A stretch of 64,000 nt of DNA from Betaproteobacteria bacterium (GCA_016791265.1 JAEUMY010000014.1:62001-126000); one strand, 5' to 3'; positions 8,910-17,691 are shown, counted from the first letter of the stretch. Notes: generated by a model from the letters alone, not told the origin. A program made the numbers and translations.

Positions 8910-9225
8910 GTCTCTTGTCCTTTCTCGCCATCAGAAGAATTTTGGGGGCCGGTCGTGTTGAGAGAAGGTCTCTCACGATCACAGCCCTGCCTGTTACTAG
9001 AAGGAATAGTGGTAACTCGCCTTCAAGATGGATGTTCGGCCTGGTTAGCCAGAGGTAGGCTTGTTCCTCGCTTTCCAGGACGTCGACCGCGAGTGCCATT
9101 GCATCGACGATTTCGGGGTCCAGCTTCCAGCGACCAAGAAGATCGCTAATCATTACCGTGAGCTCTTGTACGGCCGTCACGTCACGAGCCAGGCCGCAGC
9201 CAAGGATTTTTCCGATCAGGAGCAT
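8887..9225 (-). CDS. Stand-alone MbcA/ParS/Xre toxin-binding-type domain
   Basis: 112 aa from ATG 9225. The segment VDVLESEEQAYLWLTRPN, followed by LPLFLLVTGRAVIVRDLL, matches the C-terminal domain of Xre/MbcA/ParS antitoxins (vFgdeekAxxWLxxPnxaLgGxxPlxLlxTxxGxxxVxxlL), the part that binds RES-type toxins. The HTH normally fused at the N-terminus is absent; an HTH protein is encoded separately 58 bp upstream. No RES toxin is seen nearby. The open frame extends to 9393, but that part is a shadow of the upstream gene. Confidence 0.6.
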   Translation of the reverse strand: MLLIGKILGCGLARDVTAVQELTVMISDLLGRWKLDPEIVDAMALAVDVLESEEQAYLWLTRPNIHLEGELPLFLLVTGRAVIVRDLLSTRPAPKILLMARKDKRREDVHPD

Positions 9226-9283
9226 TTGGGCATTCTCCGTCCGCGGTTCTTTCGCGCATTGAGAGCGTGGATGTGCGACACGC

Positions 9284-9586
9284 CTAATCCTTCGACTTGC
9301 GATAGCGCTTTGGCATTCGCTGAAGTTTGAGCATGGCCATGGGGTCGACTTGGATGACCGGCGCCAGGAGATCCAGTGCGTCGACATGCTCAAGGGCCTT
9401 CATCACACGGAGGAGGGTCTCCACCTGCGACCCAGCGCCATTCTCCAGATCGCGAACCGCCCGTTCAGATGTTCCGGCCCGTTCAGCCGTCTCCAATTGC
9501 GTCATCTGACGGCGAATGCGAAGGTGTCGTAGCCGTTCGCCGAGGACGACGGCCAGCTCTGCGGGGGTCTTAAACTGATTTGACAT
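9284..9586 (-). CDS. HipB-like XRE transcriptional regulator
   Basis: 100 aa from ATG 9586 (MSNQFKTPAELAVVLGERL). The HTH is RLRHLRIRRQMTQLETAERA followed by SERAVRDLENG. The C-terminal tail, PVIQVDPMAMLKLQRMPKRYRK, is the typical HipB-type ending (P..sPlqLlklq.krRqRas). A HipA kinase partner is not present; the next gene is the MbcA/ParS-like domain, then the Pth2-like pair. The start codon lies inside an inverted repeat (9579-9655), which suggests autoregulation. An upstream in-frame start at 9634 is rejected because it lies inside that repeat. Confidence 0.7.
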   Translation of the reverse strand: MSNQFKTPAELAVVLGERLRHLRIRRQMTQLETAERAGTSERAVRDLENGAGSQVETLLRVMKALEHVDALDLLAPVIQVDPMAMLKLQRMPKRYRKSKD

Positions 9587-9655
9587 ACCGGAGCCTAAGT
9601 TCCGGTTAGGCGGACTTTTCGAGATAACCGGCATCTTGATGCCGGTATGTCAAAA
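9579..9655. promoter_or_regulatory. Operator-like nested inverted repeats over the HipB-like start
   Basis: Perfect 13-bp arms TTTGACATACCGG (9579-9591) and CCGGTATGTCAAA (9643-9655) flank two smaller inverted repeats: GCCTAA/TTAGGC (9593-9598, 9607-9612) and ACCGGCAT/ATGCCGGT (about 9628-9647). The left arm covers the start codon of the HipB-like gene. Such nested symmetry upstream of an XRE gene is typical of an autorepressor operator. Confidence 0.55.
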
Positions 9656-9671
9656 GTCTGTTTTTGGGCGT

Positions 9672-9693
9672 TAGCGGGTGTCCGGACCCGCTA
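9672..9693. terminator. Hairpin between HipB-like promoter and Sel1 gene
   Basis: An 8-bp stem TAGCGGGT/ACCCGCTA with loop GTCCGG. No T-run follows, so intrinsic termination is doubtful; it may be a regulatory or recombination remnant in the 9,656-9,757 intergenic stretch. Confidence 0.3.
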
Positions 9694-9757
9694 GGGAGGA
9701 AGTGGCATTCGCTATGCCACGCTTTCACGAGAAGAGAACGTCATAGTTTCTAACACG

Positions 9758-10903
9758 CTAGCGCTTCAGTACCTGCCCCACCTTCCAGTTGGCTGAGAGC
9801 TTTTCAGCCTCTTCGAGTTCAGAGGGCTTGAGCTCTACGCGCTCTCGATTATCCTTGGCTACGTCATGGCCGTCAGCCGCAGCTAGGTTGTACCAAGCGT
9901 ACGCGAGTATCAGATCCTTCGGTACGCCCTGGCCAGTTGCATACAGCGTTCCAAGATTATTCTGCGCGTCAGGGAATCTTTGAGCGGCCGCTCGTTGGTA
10001 CCACTGCGCGGCAAGCGCCGACTGCCTCGTCGTGCCCAAACCTTCGTCGAAGATTTGGCCCAGAGCAAACTGGGCGTGCGCATGGTCCAACGCGGCAGCT
10101 TTCTCATACCACTGTCGCGCATGTTCCAAATTCTTGCTGACTAGGCCAGAACCGTGACTGAAAATGCTACCAAGGGCAAACTGCGCGGGTGCATCACCTT
10201 GGTTCGCTGCCTTTTCATACCAAGCAATTGACAGGTGGATGTCCTGCTGCCCGCCATCGCCCTTCTGAAGTATCTCTCCTAAAGTGCGCTGAGCATCGGC
10301 GTCACCCGCCTCTGCGGCAGGGCCAAGGATCGCGAGCACGCGATCCATTTCAGGGCCTTTTCCAAGAGGTCCCACGGCAGATCGCTTTGCCACTATGTAG
10401 AGAGCCAGACCCGAGCGACCGTCCTTCTTAGACTTGAGCATGTCCTCGGCCTTGCCGAGCATGTCGATCGAATCAGAGAGCTTCACTTTGCCTTCGGCGC
10501 GCCGTCGGGCATCGATAAGGCCGATGTAGGCCCAGCCTTCGCCCCCTTGGATAGAGCGTTGGAACCACTTGATGGCATCTGCAGGGTCACCTCCCGCTCC
10601 ATTTAGCGCCAAGTGCCCCATATGACGTTGTGCTCGGGCGTTTCCCTGTTCGGCGGACTTTCGGAACAGTGCACCGGCCCTGGGGATATCCCTGGGAATT
10701 CCCATCCCATTTAGGGCCATCCAGCCCAACATTTCCTGGCTGGAGGCGTCACCAGCGTCGGCCCTCTTCTGAAGTTCTAACGCTCTTTTGGCGAGAGGAT
10801 AGTTGCTGGCGTCACTTGGTGACGGCACCTTCTGACTACAAGACGCGAGTAAGACCACAGCCAAGACGCAGAAATGACAGCCATGGCGCTTCAGAAATTC
10901 CAT
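9758..10903 (-). CDS. Sel1-repeat (TPR-like) lipoprotein
   Basis: 381 aa from ATG 10903. The start (MEFLKRHGCHFCVLAVVLLA) is a signal peptide ending in lipobox LASC, so the protein is probably lipid-anchored in the envelope. It contains about seven Sel1 repeats of 36 residues, such as AGDASSQEMLGWMALNG and NQGDAPAQFALGSIFSHGSG. Sel1 proteins scaffold protein complexes and often act in signalling, host interaction or secretion-immunity. It diverges from the small XRE gene across a 22-bp palindrome, so that regulator may control both genes. An in-frame ATG at 10945 is less likely because the signal peptide starts at 10903. Confidence 0.8.
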   Translation of the reverse strand: MEFLKRHGCHFCVLAVVLLASCSQKVPSPSDASNYPLAKRALELQKRADAGDASSQEMLGWMALNGMGIPRDIPRAGALFRKSAEQGNARAQRHMGHLALNGAGGDPADAIKWFQRSIQGGEGWAYIGLIDARRRAEGKVKLSDSIDMLGKAEDMLKSKKDGRSGLALYIVAKRSAVGPLGKGPEMDRVLAILGPAAEAGDADAQRTLGEILQKGDGGQQDIHLSIAWYEKAANQGDAPAQFALGSIFSHGSGLVSKNLEHARQWYEKAAALDHAHAQFALGQIFDEGLGTTRQSALAAQWYQRAAAQRFPDAQNNLGTLYATGQGVPKDLILAYAWYNLAAADGHDVAKDNRERVELKPSELEEAEKLSANWKVGQVLKR

Positions 10904-10953
10904 CGGGCAGGTCCTAATCCTGTTGGTAGAACGATTGCTAATCAATTGAATCT

Positions 10954-10975
10954 ACTAAGTAACATGTTACTTAGT
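10954..10975. promoter_or_regulatory. 22-bp perfect palindrome, probable operator of the small XRE regulator
   Basis: A perfect palindrome centred on ACATGT between the divergent Sel1 (start 10903) and XRE (start 11020) genes. The half-site AGTAACATG recurs at about 10995-11003, giving a full site plus a half site, as in the operators of restriction-modification controller (C) proteins. Confidence 0.6.
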
Positions 10976-11019
10976 GTATGTGGTTCATGCAATGAGTAAC
11001 ATGCATCCTCGTTTCCGCC

Positions 11020-11250
11020 ATGGAACGAGAGAAGCGAAAGAAAGGGCGGGCATTGATCGCCCGGAACATGAAACGCCTGCGCAAAGAGCGCGGCTGGAGC
11101 CAGGAAGAGCTCTCAGCTCAGTCTGGGATCCACCGGACCTATGTGAGCACCATGGAACGCAAACAGCGCAATCCGAGTGTGGACGTCATCGAGCGGCTGG
11201 CAGAATCGTTTGGGGTACCGATGGCTGACCTGTTTCGTGAGACTCGCTAG
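11020..11250 (+). CDS. Small XRE regulator of controller-protein type
   Basis: 76 aa, almost entirely one HTH domain: NMKRLRKERGWSQEELSAQS then HRTYVSTMERKQRNPSVDVI. Size and sequence resemble C proteins of restriction-modification systems, which activate or repress their own operon from a symmetric operator; such an operator lies 45 bp upstream. No methyltransferase or endonuclease is visible in the window, so this is either an orphan or a regulator of the divergent Sel1 gene. It converges with the integrase gene 53 bp downstream. Confidence 0.8.
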   Translation: MEREKRKKGRALIARNMKRLRKERGWSQEELSAQSGIHRTYVSTMERKQRNPSVDVIERLAESFGVPMADLFRETR

Positions 11251-11303
11251 CAGCCGTAGCAGGAGACAAAGCGTTTGGAGAGAGCGTGGCTTAATGCGTC
11301 GAT

Positions 11304-12728
11304 TCATTCGCGCGCCGCAGCCCTATCCTTCCCCTTGGCGTAAGCATCCAAATCTTGGTTCGCCGTGAGAATTGCCTCCAGGAGGCGCTTCGATGCTTCC
11401 TCTGGCGTGAGTCCCTGCCCCATTTCATTCTTGATGGACTCCAATGATCGCTTCAAGCCTTCAATAGCGCTGGCCGCTCTTATCGAATCAACCGAAACCT
11501 TAAATTGCGCCACTTCGTCAAATGCGAGATGAATATATCCGTCCAGCGATTTCATCGAACGTTGGCCTGTCCACTGCATGACTCGTTGTTTTAGTCCTTC
11601 GCCATCAATCAGTGCTCGCCTGAAATCATCCACCGTTTGGCAGTTGTGCTGCTCAATCAACGCGACAAAGAGCTTTGTAATGAACCGGTGTCGAAACATG
11701 TGTGGACAAGTTTGCTCTTTAAGTCCAGCAACCTTCGCCAACTCATGAATCTCTTGAGTAATGGTGTTCGGCTGCAGTTTCGCACCAGTCTTCTCGCTAA
11801 TCAGCAGAAAGCCATCATCGTTCGATGCACCGCAGGTTTCTCGCACCACCCTGCGACGATTCTTCTCTATGTACTCAAGCAAGAACGCCAAGTCTGACCG
11901 AGAAACCGGCACAGTTCGAGTTTGATGTGCGCTGTTCCTTTGTTTCGCTGTAGGAAGTGTCAGTTCCGGATTGGTCATCGTGGCCGCATCGATCACGCTC
12001 TTCACCAGAATGCCCGACACCTCGGATCGCCGTCCTCCAGTAATTTCGAGGAGGCGAATCATGACGTAACGCCGCTTTCGTCTAAACACGCTTTTGCTGG
12101 CCGCGAGGACAGCTTGCCTAAGTGACTCCACGTGCTCGCTGCTAATTGGAAGCCGCTTTCTAAATGCGGACGCTGTTGGAAACGACCTGTGGTGTGTTTG
12201 CTTAACGACAATGGAATTGCGCACCCAGCGCGTACCATCCGCTTGAATTTTCAGCTCCTTCTCCTGTGTTCGAATTCTTCCAGTCTTTCCAAGGAAATTC
12301 GATTCGGAGTGAAACCTGCCTACACACTTAAGGAAGTCCAAGCAGCAATGTCCAATCAAGATTACTGCGTTTGACTCTCTCACTGCATTTCCGAATCGAT
12401 CTTTCTCTGCAGCCAAATCGCAGATGAACTCGGTAAATTGATTGTCAGTGAGGTCGATAAAATTTGTTTTGTGGTGAAAGCAATATCTGATCAGGTGGCT
12501 AATGTTCGTGCCGTAAGAAAGCAACGTACCGCCTCGATTTTTTCGAGAAAGCCCCCTTTGCACCAGCTCCAACATGTAGATATTCGCTTCAATACACCAT
12601 TGACCGTCTGGCCAATGCAGCATTGGGATATCTCTACCTGGCACGGTGATCACTTTGTGCTCGCGATCCACGTGGAATGGGAGCAAGAAGTCACTCCCTG
12701 TCAGTTGATAGAGCTTTGCCTTTGACAT
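11304..12728 (-). CDS. Tyrosine recombinase (integrase), last gene of recombinase operon
   Basis: 474 aa. The catalytic domain is clear: box I Arg in LLEITGGRRSEVSG (R233/R234), HxxR in CPHMFRHRFITKLF (H343, R346), and catalytic Tyr398 in TGQRSMKSLDGYIHLAF. The usual His of LGH is Gln389. Residues 45-150 look like a SAM-like core-binding domain. It overlaps the 189-aa gene by 38 bp and is the best-preserved recombinase of the operon, so it is the likely integrase. Size and position fit GmtY of Gamma-Mobile-Trio islands or TnpA of Tn554-type elements; the exact family needs a profile search. Confidence 0.88.
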   Translation of the reverse strand: MSKAKLYQLTGSDFLLPFHVDREHKVITVPGRDIPMLHWPDGQWCIEANIYMLELVQRGLSRKNRGGTLLSYGTNISHLIRYCFHHKTNFIDLTDNQFTEFICDLAAEKDRFGNAVRESNAVILIGHCCLDFLKCVGRFHSESNFLGKTGRIRTQEKELKIQADGTRWVRNSIVVKQTHHRSFPTASAFRKRLPISSEHVESLRQAVLAASKSVFRRKRRYVMIRLLEITGGRRSEVSGILVKSVIDAATMTNPELTLPTAKQRNSAHQTRTVPVSRSDLAFLLEYIEKNRRRVVRETCGASNDDGFLLISEKTGAKLQPNTITQEIHELAKVAGLKEQTCPHMFRHRFITKLFVALIEQHNCQTVDDFRRALIDGEGLKQRVMQWTGQRSMKSLDGYIHLAFDEVAQFKVSVDSIRAASAIEGLKRSLESIKNEMGQGLTPEEASKRLLEAILTANQDLDAYAKGKDRAAARE

Positions 12729-13260
12729 TTTGCAGGGTGACTACATTCGTCGAAACAGCAAACTTCCTAAGGGATAGCTGATCCCTTATCTCTCGTTGTT
12801 CCTTCTCACATAACGCGATTGTCGACGCTTTTCCAGATTGCTTCGCATACTCACGCGACTGCGAAAGCGCTGTCTCGACTGCTTGCGTTAGCCGGAGAAG
12901 GTCGTAACGAAGGTTCTGATTTTCCTTCTCCAGATCGTCAACTGTAAGCTTCAGCCCCGCTTTTGTTTTCTTGTTCGCCCGAGCAAGATTGCTCTTCTCG
13001 ACCTCAAGAGCATCCTTCGCTGCGCGACGCAACCTATCAAGCGCATCGAAGCCTCCTTCCAAATCGCGACCTGCCCGCTTTAGCGTATTGATTGAGGATG
13101 GTTGAATGGCACGACTTGGAATCGCCAGCTTTGCGAGCGCCCCTTGTGACATTAGGGCTGCACGAAGTGCCTCATCGGCCTGGTACTGGGCGGGCGACGC
13201 CAGCACTTCCTTTAGAAAGTCGCTCAATGCCACTATTGGGTTGTTCGATTCCACTGACAT
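12691..13260 (-). CDS. Coiled-coil accessory protein of the recombinase module
   Basis: 189 aa. Residues about 60-165 are a long charged coiled coil (KSNLARANKKTKAGLKLTVD and LEKENQNLRYDLLRLTQAVE). It resembles TnpC of Tn554-type elements or GmtX in size, position and coiled-coil character. It lies 19 bp after the 700-aa gene and overlaps the integrase gene by 38 bp, so it is translated from the same mRNA. A role as recombination directionality or accessory factor is inference. Confidence 0.65.
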   Translation of the reverse strand: MSVESNNPIVALSDFLKEVLASPAQYQADEALRAALMSQGALAKLAIPSRAIQPSSINTLKRAGRDLEGGFDALDRLRRAAKDALEVEKSNLARANKKTKAGLKLTVDDLEKENQNLRYDLLRLTQAVETALSQSREYAKQSGKASTIALCEKEQREIRDQLSLRKFAVSTNVVTLQNVKGKALSTDRE

Positions 13261-13279
13261 TCTCAGCTTCGCCTTGTAG

Positions 13280-15382
13280 TCACTTAGTGCTTGTCACTTT
13301 GATGATCACTCTGAAGGATTTTCCTTCAAGCCCATCAAAGAATTCTGGCTCCACCGTGACACGCCCTTCGTGCATAAGCTCCTCAACATACTGATCAAGC
13401 TCCTCCATATCGAGTACCGCGAAGTTCCTTGTATGGAAGCGCTCTTCGACGAGATCGGCCAATGCCTTCGACTCTTCAGCTCCGGCGACCAGCTGCTCGA
13501 CCGCGTAGTTTGCCTTTACCGCCGAGAGAACCTGCCCTGGCGTTGATTCAGTGATGTAGTTGTAGAGATGCCGAGCATCGGTGTGTCCAAGGAACCACCT
13601 CAACGTATCGAGCCCTCCAAACGCATTTCCCCAAAAGAACAGCATTGCGAAAAATCGGCGAAATTGGTGATGCCTAAGGTAGTAGCGCTCGGATTTGCTG
13701 TTGAGTGCGGTCTCAATGTAATCGCAAAAAATATCTAGGTCTTCGTTGGCTCGCATGTGGTGTGGCGGGAACAGGGCCAAGCCGGTTTGTGTTGGCCTGG
13801 AGAAGAGATTCGTTCTAGCTTTCAGCAGCTTCTCCTTGATCAAGCGATCCTGAAACGCCGTAACTACCTGAATCAGCCTGACAACGACAGGCGGGATTGG
13901 CCTTTCTTCCTTTGCGCGAAGCTCAGCCGGTCCAGATTTTCGGTTGTGAAACACCAACCGCGACTTTTCCGAGTCCAAGCAAGAGCCAGCAATGAGGTCT
14001 AGCGTCTCACTCTGCCTTCTGGCTGACAAGGTGCCCACTATCGTCTGAAGCGCGCCAAAAAGGACTGCGAGCAGTTCGAAAAGCCCCTCGTTGTTGCGCA
14101 TGCGACGAAAAAACTCTGATGCCGCGGGCCAAACACTTCCGTGGCGTGTGGGATTTTGCTCAACGAAAGTCATATGACAGTACAGGCTCCAGGTATGAAC
14201 TCCAACAGCCCTGATTCTTTCGGTGAGTAAGGGACGAATGTCGTGACGATTCGCATAAGCCTGGGGATTGAGTCCTGCGATCTTGCAAGCCATCAAGACT
14301 GCAACAACACTATCGAGAATATCTTCTGCGTACTCCAGCGAGAATTCGAGTGCACCCCGGAGTGCACTTAGCACGACCGGAACCGGAACGGTTGCAACGC
14401 GCCCAAGGGGTCGCAGATCAAGTTCCTGAAACAGCGCACGCTTCGAGAGTCCGCTGAGAAAGCTCTTGGGGAGTTCTACGCCGATCTCCGCCAACAATCC
14501 CAAACACTTTAGCGGCCTGATGTGAACTGCCATTGCGGACTCAGTGAGCGACTGCCCCGGAAGCTCCCTGATCGCTGCACCTGCAAACTCACGCGTGAAT
14601 CTTTCGACCGATTTCAGTCTGAGTTCGGCGGGAATCGGCTTGTGCGTCCTTAGGCCGAACAATGTGTTTGGATACAGGAGGGCAGAAAGCTCCTTAGTGC
14701 GAAGTGCGTAAAAGTGGTCACTGCCGCCCCCCTTTCCAATGAATCCATTCATCCAAAGCCAAACTCTGGCGCGAACCAATTCCTCATCTGACAGGTTAAG
14801 CGCACGGTCCTCCGCTGGAGAACTGAGGTCATTCATCCACTCATACTTAGCCGTTACGCGAGCATGCACGTCCGGCAAAACCTCGGCCACTTTGCTTCTT
14901 AGAAATTGTGCTACCCGATCATTCCATTGGTAGACGCCATTTGCGATGTGAGAGTCACTGTTAAGCGCTCGCAACAATCCGGCTAAGTCGTTCTCGGTCA
15001 AATTTCTTAGCCCAAACCGGGAAAGCTGAAGCTGCTCAGCGTTCAGCAAAAAATAGTCGATCAAGTGAAGCGTCGAAGTAATCTTTATGTATGTCGACGT
15101 TTTTGCAATCAATAAAGAGCCGAGCGCATCGGGATGCGTCTGAACGCAAAGCCAGAGCTTTAATGTCCGCAGAAGCTCTGAGTGCCTAGCACTGGTCAGA
15201 AGCAGGCCGTCGTCAAGCCTCACCCGAAAGTCTAATGAAAACCTTGTATAGCCAAATTCGCACTTCCATGTCTCGCTATTGAATGGGCTTAAGAGCCAGA
15301 ACGCCGTTTGATATTCAAGTTCTCGGTCCCCCAAGTAGCACTGAAGGAAGTCCAGCTCTTTGGGGAGCGAGTAGCTATGCAC
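13280..15382 (-). CDS. Large tyrosine-recombinase-family protein (700 aa)
   Basis: The C-terminal third carries a recognisable catalytic set: box I Arg in LSARRQSETLDLI (R455/R456), HxxR in YYLRHHQFRRFFAM (H572, R575), and the GH and Tyr pair in LRWFLGHTDARHLYNYI (H600, Y609 at the canonical nine-residue spacing). The N-terminal 400 residues match no domain I know. It overlaps the 769-aa gene by 8 bp. Layout matches TnpB of Tn554 or GmtZ of Gamma-Mobile-Trio islands. All catalytic residues are present, so it may be active. Confidence 0.75.
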   Translation of the reverse strand: MHSYSLPKELDFLQCYLGDRELEYQTAFWLLSPFNSETWKCEFGYTRFSLDFRVRLDDGLLLTSARHSELLRTLKLWLCVQTHPDALGSLLIAKTSTYIKITSTLHLIDYFLLNAEQLQLSRFGLRNLTENDLAGLLRALNSDSHIANGVYQWNDRVAQFLRSKVAEVLPDVHARVTAKYEWMNDLSSPAEDRALNLSDEELVRARVWLWMNGFIGKGGGSDHFYALRTKELSALLYPNTLFGLRTHKPIPAELRLKSVERFTREFAGAAIRELPGQSLTESAMAVHIRPLKCLGLLAEIGVELPKSFLSGLSKRALFQELDLRPLGRVATVPVPVVLSALRGALEFSLEYAEDILDSVVAVLMACKIAGLNPQAYANRHDIRPLLTERIRAVGVHTWSLYCHMTFVEQNPTRHGSVWPAASEFFRRMRNNEGLFELLAVLFGALQTIVGTLSARRQSETLDLIAGSCLDSEKSRLVFHNRKSGPAELRAKEERPIPPVVVRLIQVVTAFQDRLIKEKLLKARTNLFSRPTQTGLALFPPHHMRANEDLDIFCDYIETALNSKSERYYLRHHQFRRFFAMLFFWGNAFGGLDTLRWFLGHTDARHLYNYITESTPGQVLSAVKANYAVEQLVAGAEESKALADLVEERFHTRNFAVLDMEELDQYVEELMHEGRVTVEPEFFDGLEGKSFRVIIKVTSTK

Positions 15383-17684
15383 GGATGAGTTCCAGGTAAA
15401 GTTCTGGGGTCAACTCTTTCCGAGCGCGCTGAAGGAAATAGCGTAGGTCATCGCGAAAATGTTGCTCGCTCGCCAGGTAATCAGAGAGTCTGGCCGCAAT
15501 GCCCGCCCAGTACCGCGCTTTCGCGTGAATTCTTCCAGAGGCCATCTCGACAGCAGCATGAAGGCTCAATAGAACCTGGAGTATTTCTGGGCTCACGCCA
15601 AATAGGACTTCACTTTCTGGCTTCTGCAGCTCCGTTGAACCTGCGCTCTCAATCACGGGAATCTCTCTTAGCGCATGGCGCGAAAGAAACATGTGGAGTT
15701 CAGCAATCGTTTTGAAGGAAGACGCCTCAAGCAAGTACGAGCTGTCTTTCATCGCCTCAACGATTACTCCAGCCTGGAAAATGCGAATCCATCTCTCTTG
15801 AAAGAAGGCTCGAAGCGGTGCCGGCAAGTAGTGCGCGAGTAACCCGGGGTGATACTTGTCATGACCGAGGGCTAGGGCCATCTTCTCGACGCTCCGCGTC
15901 TCCAAATAGACGAGCACAGCGGCCGTCGCCCTCAATGAAGTCAAGGAGAACCTGCGAGCGCGAGCAATTCGCTCTTCAAAACTGAGATCGCAAACACTCT
16001 CGAATGCCGCCGCGGTTTCTAGAATCTTGCGGCTCATGCTCGTATAGGTAGCGAGCGTTTTCTCCCGATGGGGAACCCCAAAGCTTCTGCCGCACGAAAG
16101 CAAAAGGAATCGCCAATCGTCATGGCTTCTCTCTCGCAGAAAATCGCGCAGTGGCTCGGTAAGTACAATGAGCTGTTCAACGATTCGCTTTGTTTCATCA
16201 TTCAATAGAATTCGTTGCTGTGCGAGCACGGCTCCCCGTCTCGCCTTTCTTCCAATCAAGTACGTTCCCGCATCCGTCTCGACAAGCCCCACCATTTTTC
16301 CGTGACGATCGAAGAGCTCCAAAGTTTCAAGAAAAGATGGCGTGATTTGCGGATGCGTTGCGACAAGCAACGCACAATGTGGCAGCAAGGCCCCGTTCGT
16401 TGGCAGTGCGAGTTCGTAGGCGACATCTTCCAGTCCGCCGCCATAGAGCAGCGTGACCCTCTTCTCTGTCCCAGGCATAAAACCATGGTGGACGAATGTG
16501 GCTGCTATGTTTGCCACCCAGTCCGGATTCAAAGGATCTACAAGCCGTCGGGCTCCATTGTTGATTGTCGTGATTCCAATAGTTCTCGGAGCGCCGAAAG
16601 GGGCGATCGCAACACGGCGTTCGTATCTGCCCCATAGGTTCTCGCAATCATGCCGCGCCCAAGCGACGATCAAGTCGAAATCGTCTCGCAATGATCCAAA
16701 AAGCAGTTCAAGTGCTTCATCGTCCGATACCTCAATGGGGATTGGAGTTAGTAACTTTGCGAGTGGATCCGGCGTTCGCGGCGTGCGCTTTCGATGAAAC
16801 TCGACCCTTCCTCGTTCTGGCATTGGAAAGGCGCCGAGCGGCTCTGCAAACAAGCCGGATCCCACCAAGTACTCAATTGCAAAGTGGGCGAACTGTGATC
16901 GCCACTCATTTAGTAACGTCGTGACAAGCGTTCCTCGCTCGTATCGAGCCTTAAAGTGGAACACCAGAAAGGCCCGAAAGAATCGTGTAACGAATAGTGA
17001 GTTCTCAAAATCCTTCGGCGTTTTCAGCTCGTCGTACGTTGCAATGAACTCACAGAGCGAACCAATGCACGGTATGGCCCCGACTCTTCCGTGTACGTAC
17101 GAAACACAAACATCGTGGAGCCTTGAGACAAAGTCCTTTCCCAGCTTTCCATACACTGGCAGTAGATCTAGCCATTGATCTCGGCCCTTTTTGTCGACCG
17201 CCGGCCACCGCCTGCAAAGCCAAACTTGTTCCTCATCCAGGGCAGCTACATCAAATTCTTTGATATGCGAAAGAAGTAAGTCCGAAGGGCCAAGGGTAGA
17301 GAGCTTTAGGCTCGCGCCTAACTCCCTCGACGCTCTTGGATTCAATTTCGGCACTAGGTCAACGAGCACCTTTGCGAAGGAATACTTTCGATTGGCGGTA
17401 TGTCCGGAGAATCGTGCTGAGTACAGCGCCCCAAGAAATCTCAGGCATAGCGTTCCAAACGCAGGGCTTCGAATCTGATCAAGATTGAGCACTTGCCCGC
17501 TAACCCTCAGGTAGCACTCAAGTACCGTCAGGAGCGGAATGAGACACTGGCGGTAGTAATTCTTGTCATTTGGAATGGCGGCTTTAATGACTTCCATCGC
17601 CGATTCGTCGATTCGCTCGAAACGGTCGTCGATGTATGCCCGAAGATTTTGAACAATTGGCCGGGCGTGATCACCAGTAGGCAT
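15375..17684 (-). CDS. Very large, degenerate tyrosine-recombinase-like protein (769 aa)
   Basis: First gene of the operon, next to the comM junction. The C-terminus keeps parts of the recombinase fold: RRFSLTSLRATAAVLVYLE (R585, with Thr at the box II His position) and MALALGHDKYHPGLLAHYLP (H608, Tyr619). The region expected to hold box I reads LLYGGGLEDVAYELAL, apparently without the Arg. It is therefore probably not a full catalyst and may be a structural partner. A fourth gene of this kind is extra compared with trio modules. Assignment is by motif only. Confidence 0.6.
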   Translation of the reverse strand: MPTGDHARPIVQNLRAYIDDRFERIDESAMEVIKAAIPNDKNYYRQCLIPLLTVLECYLRVSGQVLNLDQIRSPAFGTLCLRFLGALYSARFSGHTANRKYSFAKVLVDLVPKLNPRASRELGASLKLSTLGPSDLLLSHIKEFDVAALDEEQVWLCRRWPAVDKKGRDQWLDLLPVYGKLGKDFVSRLHDVCVSYVHGRVGAIPCIGSLCEFIATYDELKTPKDFENSLFVTRFFRAFLVFHFKARYERGTLVTTLLNEWRSQFAHFAIEYLVGSGLFAEPLGAFPMPERGRVEFHRKRTPRTPDPLAKLLTPIPIEVSDDEALELLFGSLRDDFDLIVAWARHDCENLWGRYERRVAIAPFGAPRTIGITTINNGARRLVDPLNPDWVANIAATFVHHGFMPGTEKRVTLLYGGGLEDVAYELALPTNGALLPHCALLVATHPQITPSFLETLELFDRHGKMVGLVETDAGTYLIGRKARRGAVLAQQRILLNDETKRIVEQLIVLTEPLRDFLRERSHDDWRFLLLSCGRSFGVPHREKTLATYTSMSRKILETAAAFESVCDLSFEERIARARRFSLTSLRATAAVLVYLETRSVEKMALALGHDKYHPGLLAHYLPAPLRAFFQERWIRIFQAGVIVEAMKDSSYLLEASSFKTIAELHMFLSRHALREIPVIESAGSTELQKPESEVLFGVSPEILQVLLSLHAAVEMASGRIHAKARYWAGIAARLSDYLASEQHFRDDLRYFLQRARKELTPELYLELIRA

Positions 17685-17691
17685 CGACTAA

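Noticed and set aside
8887..9393. Full 168-aa reading of the MbcA/ParS-like frame
   Set aside because: The first 56 residues are an out-of-frame copy of the HipB-like gene end; homology begins at ATG 9225.
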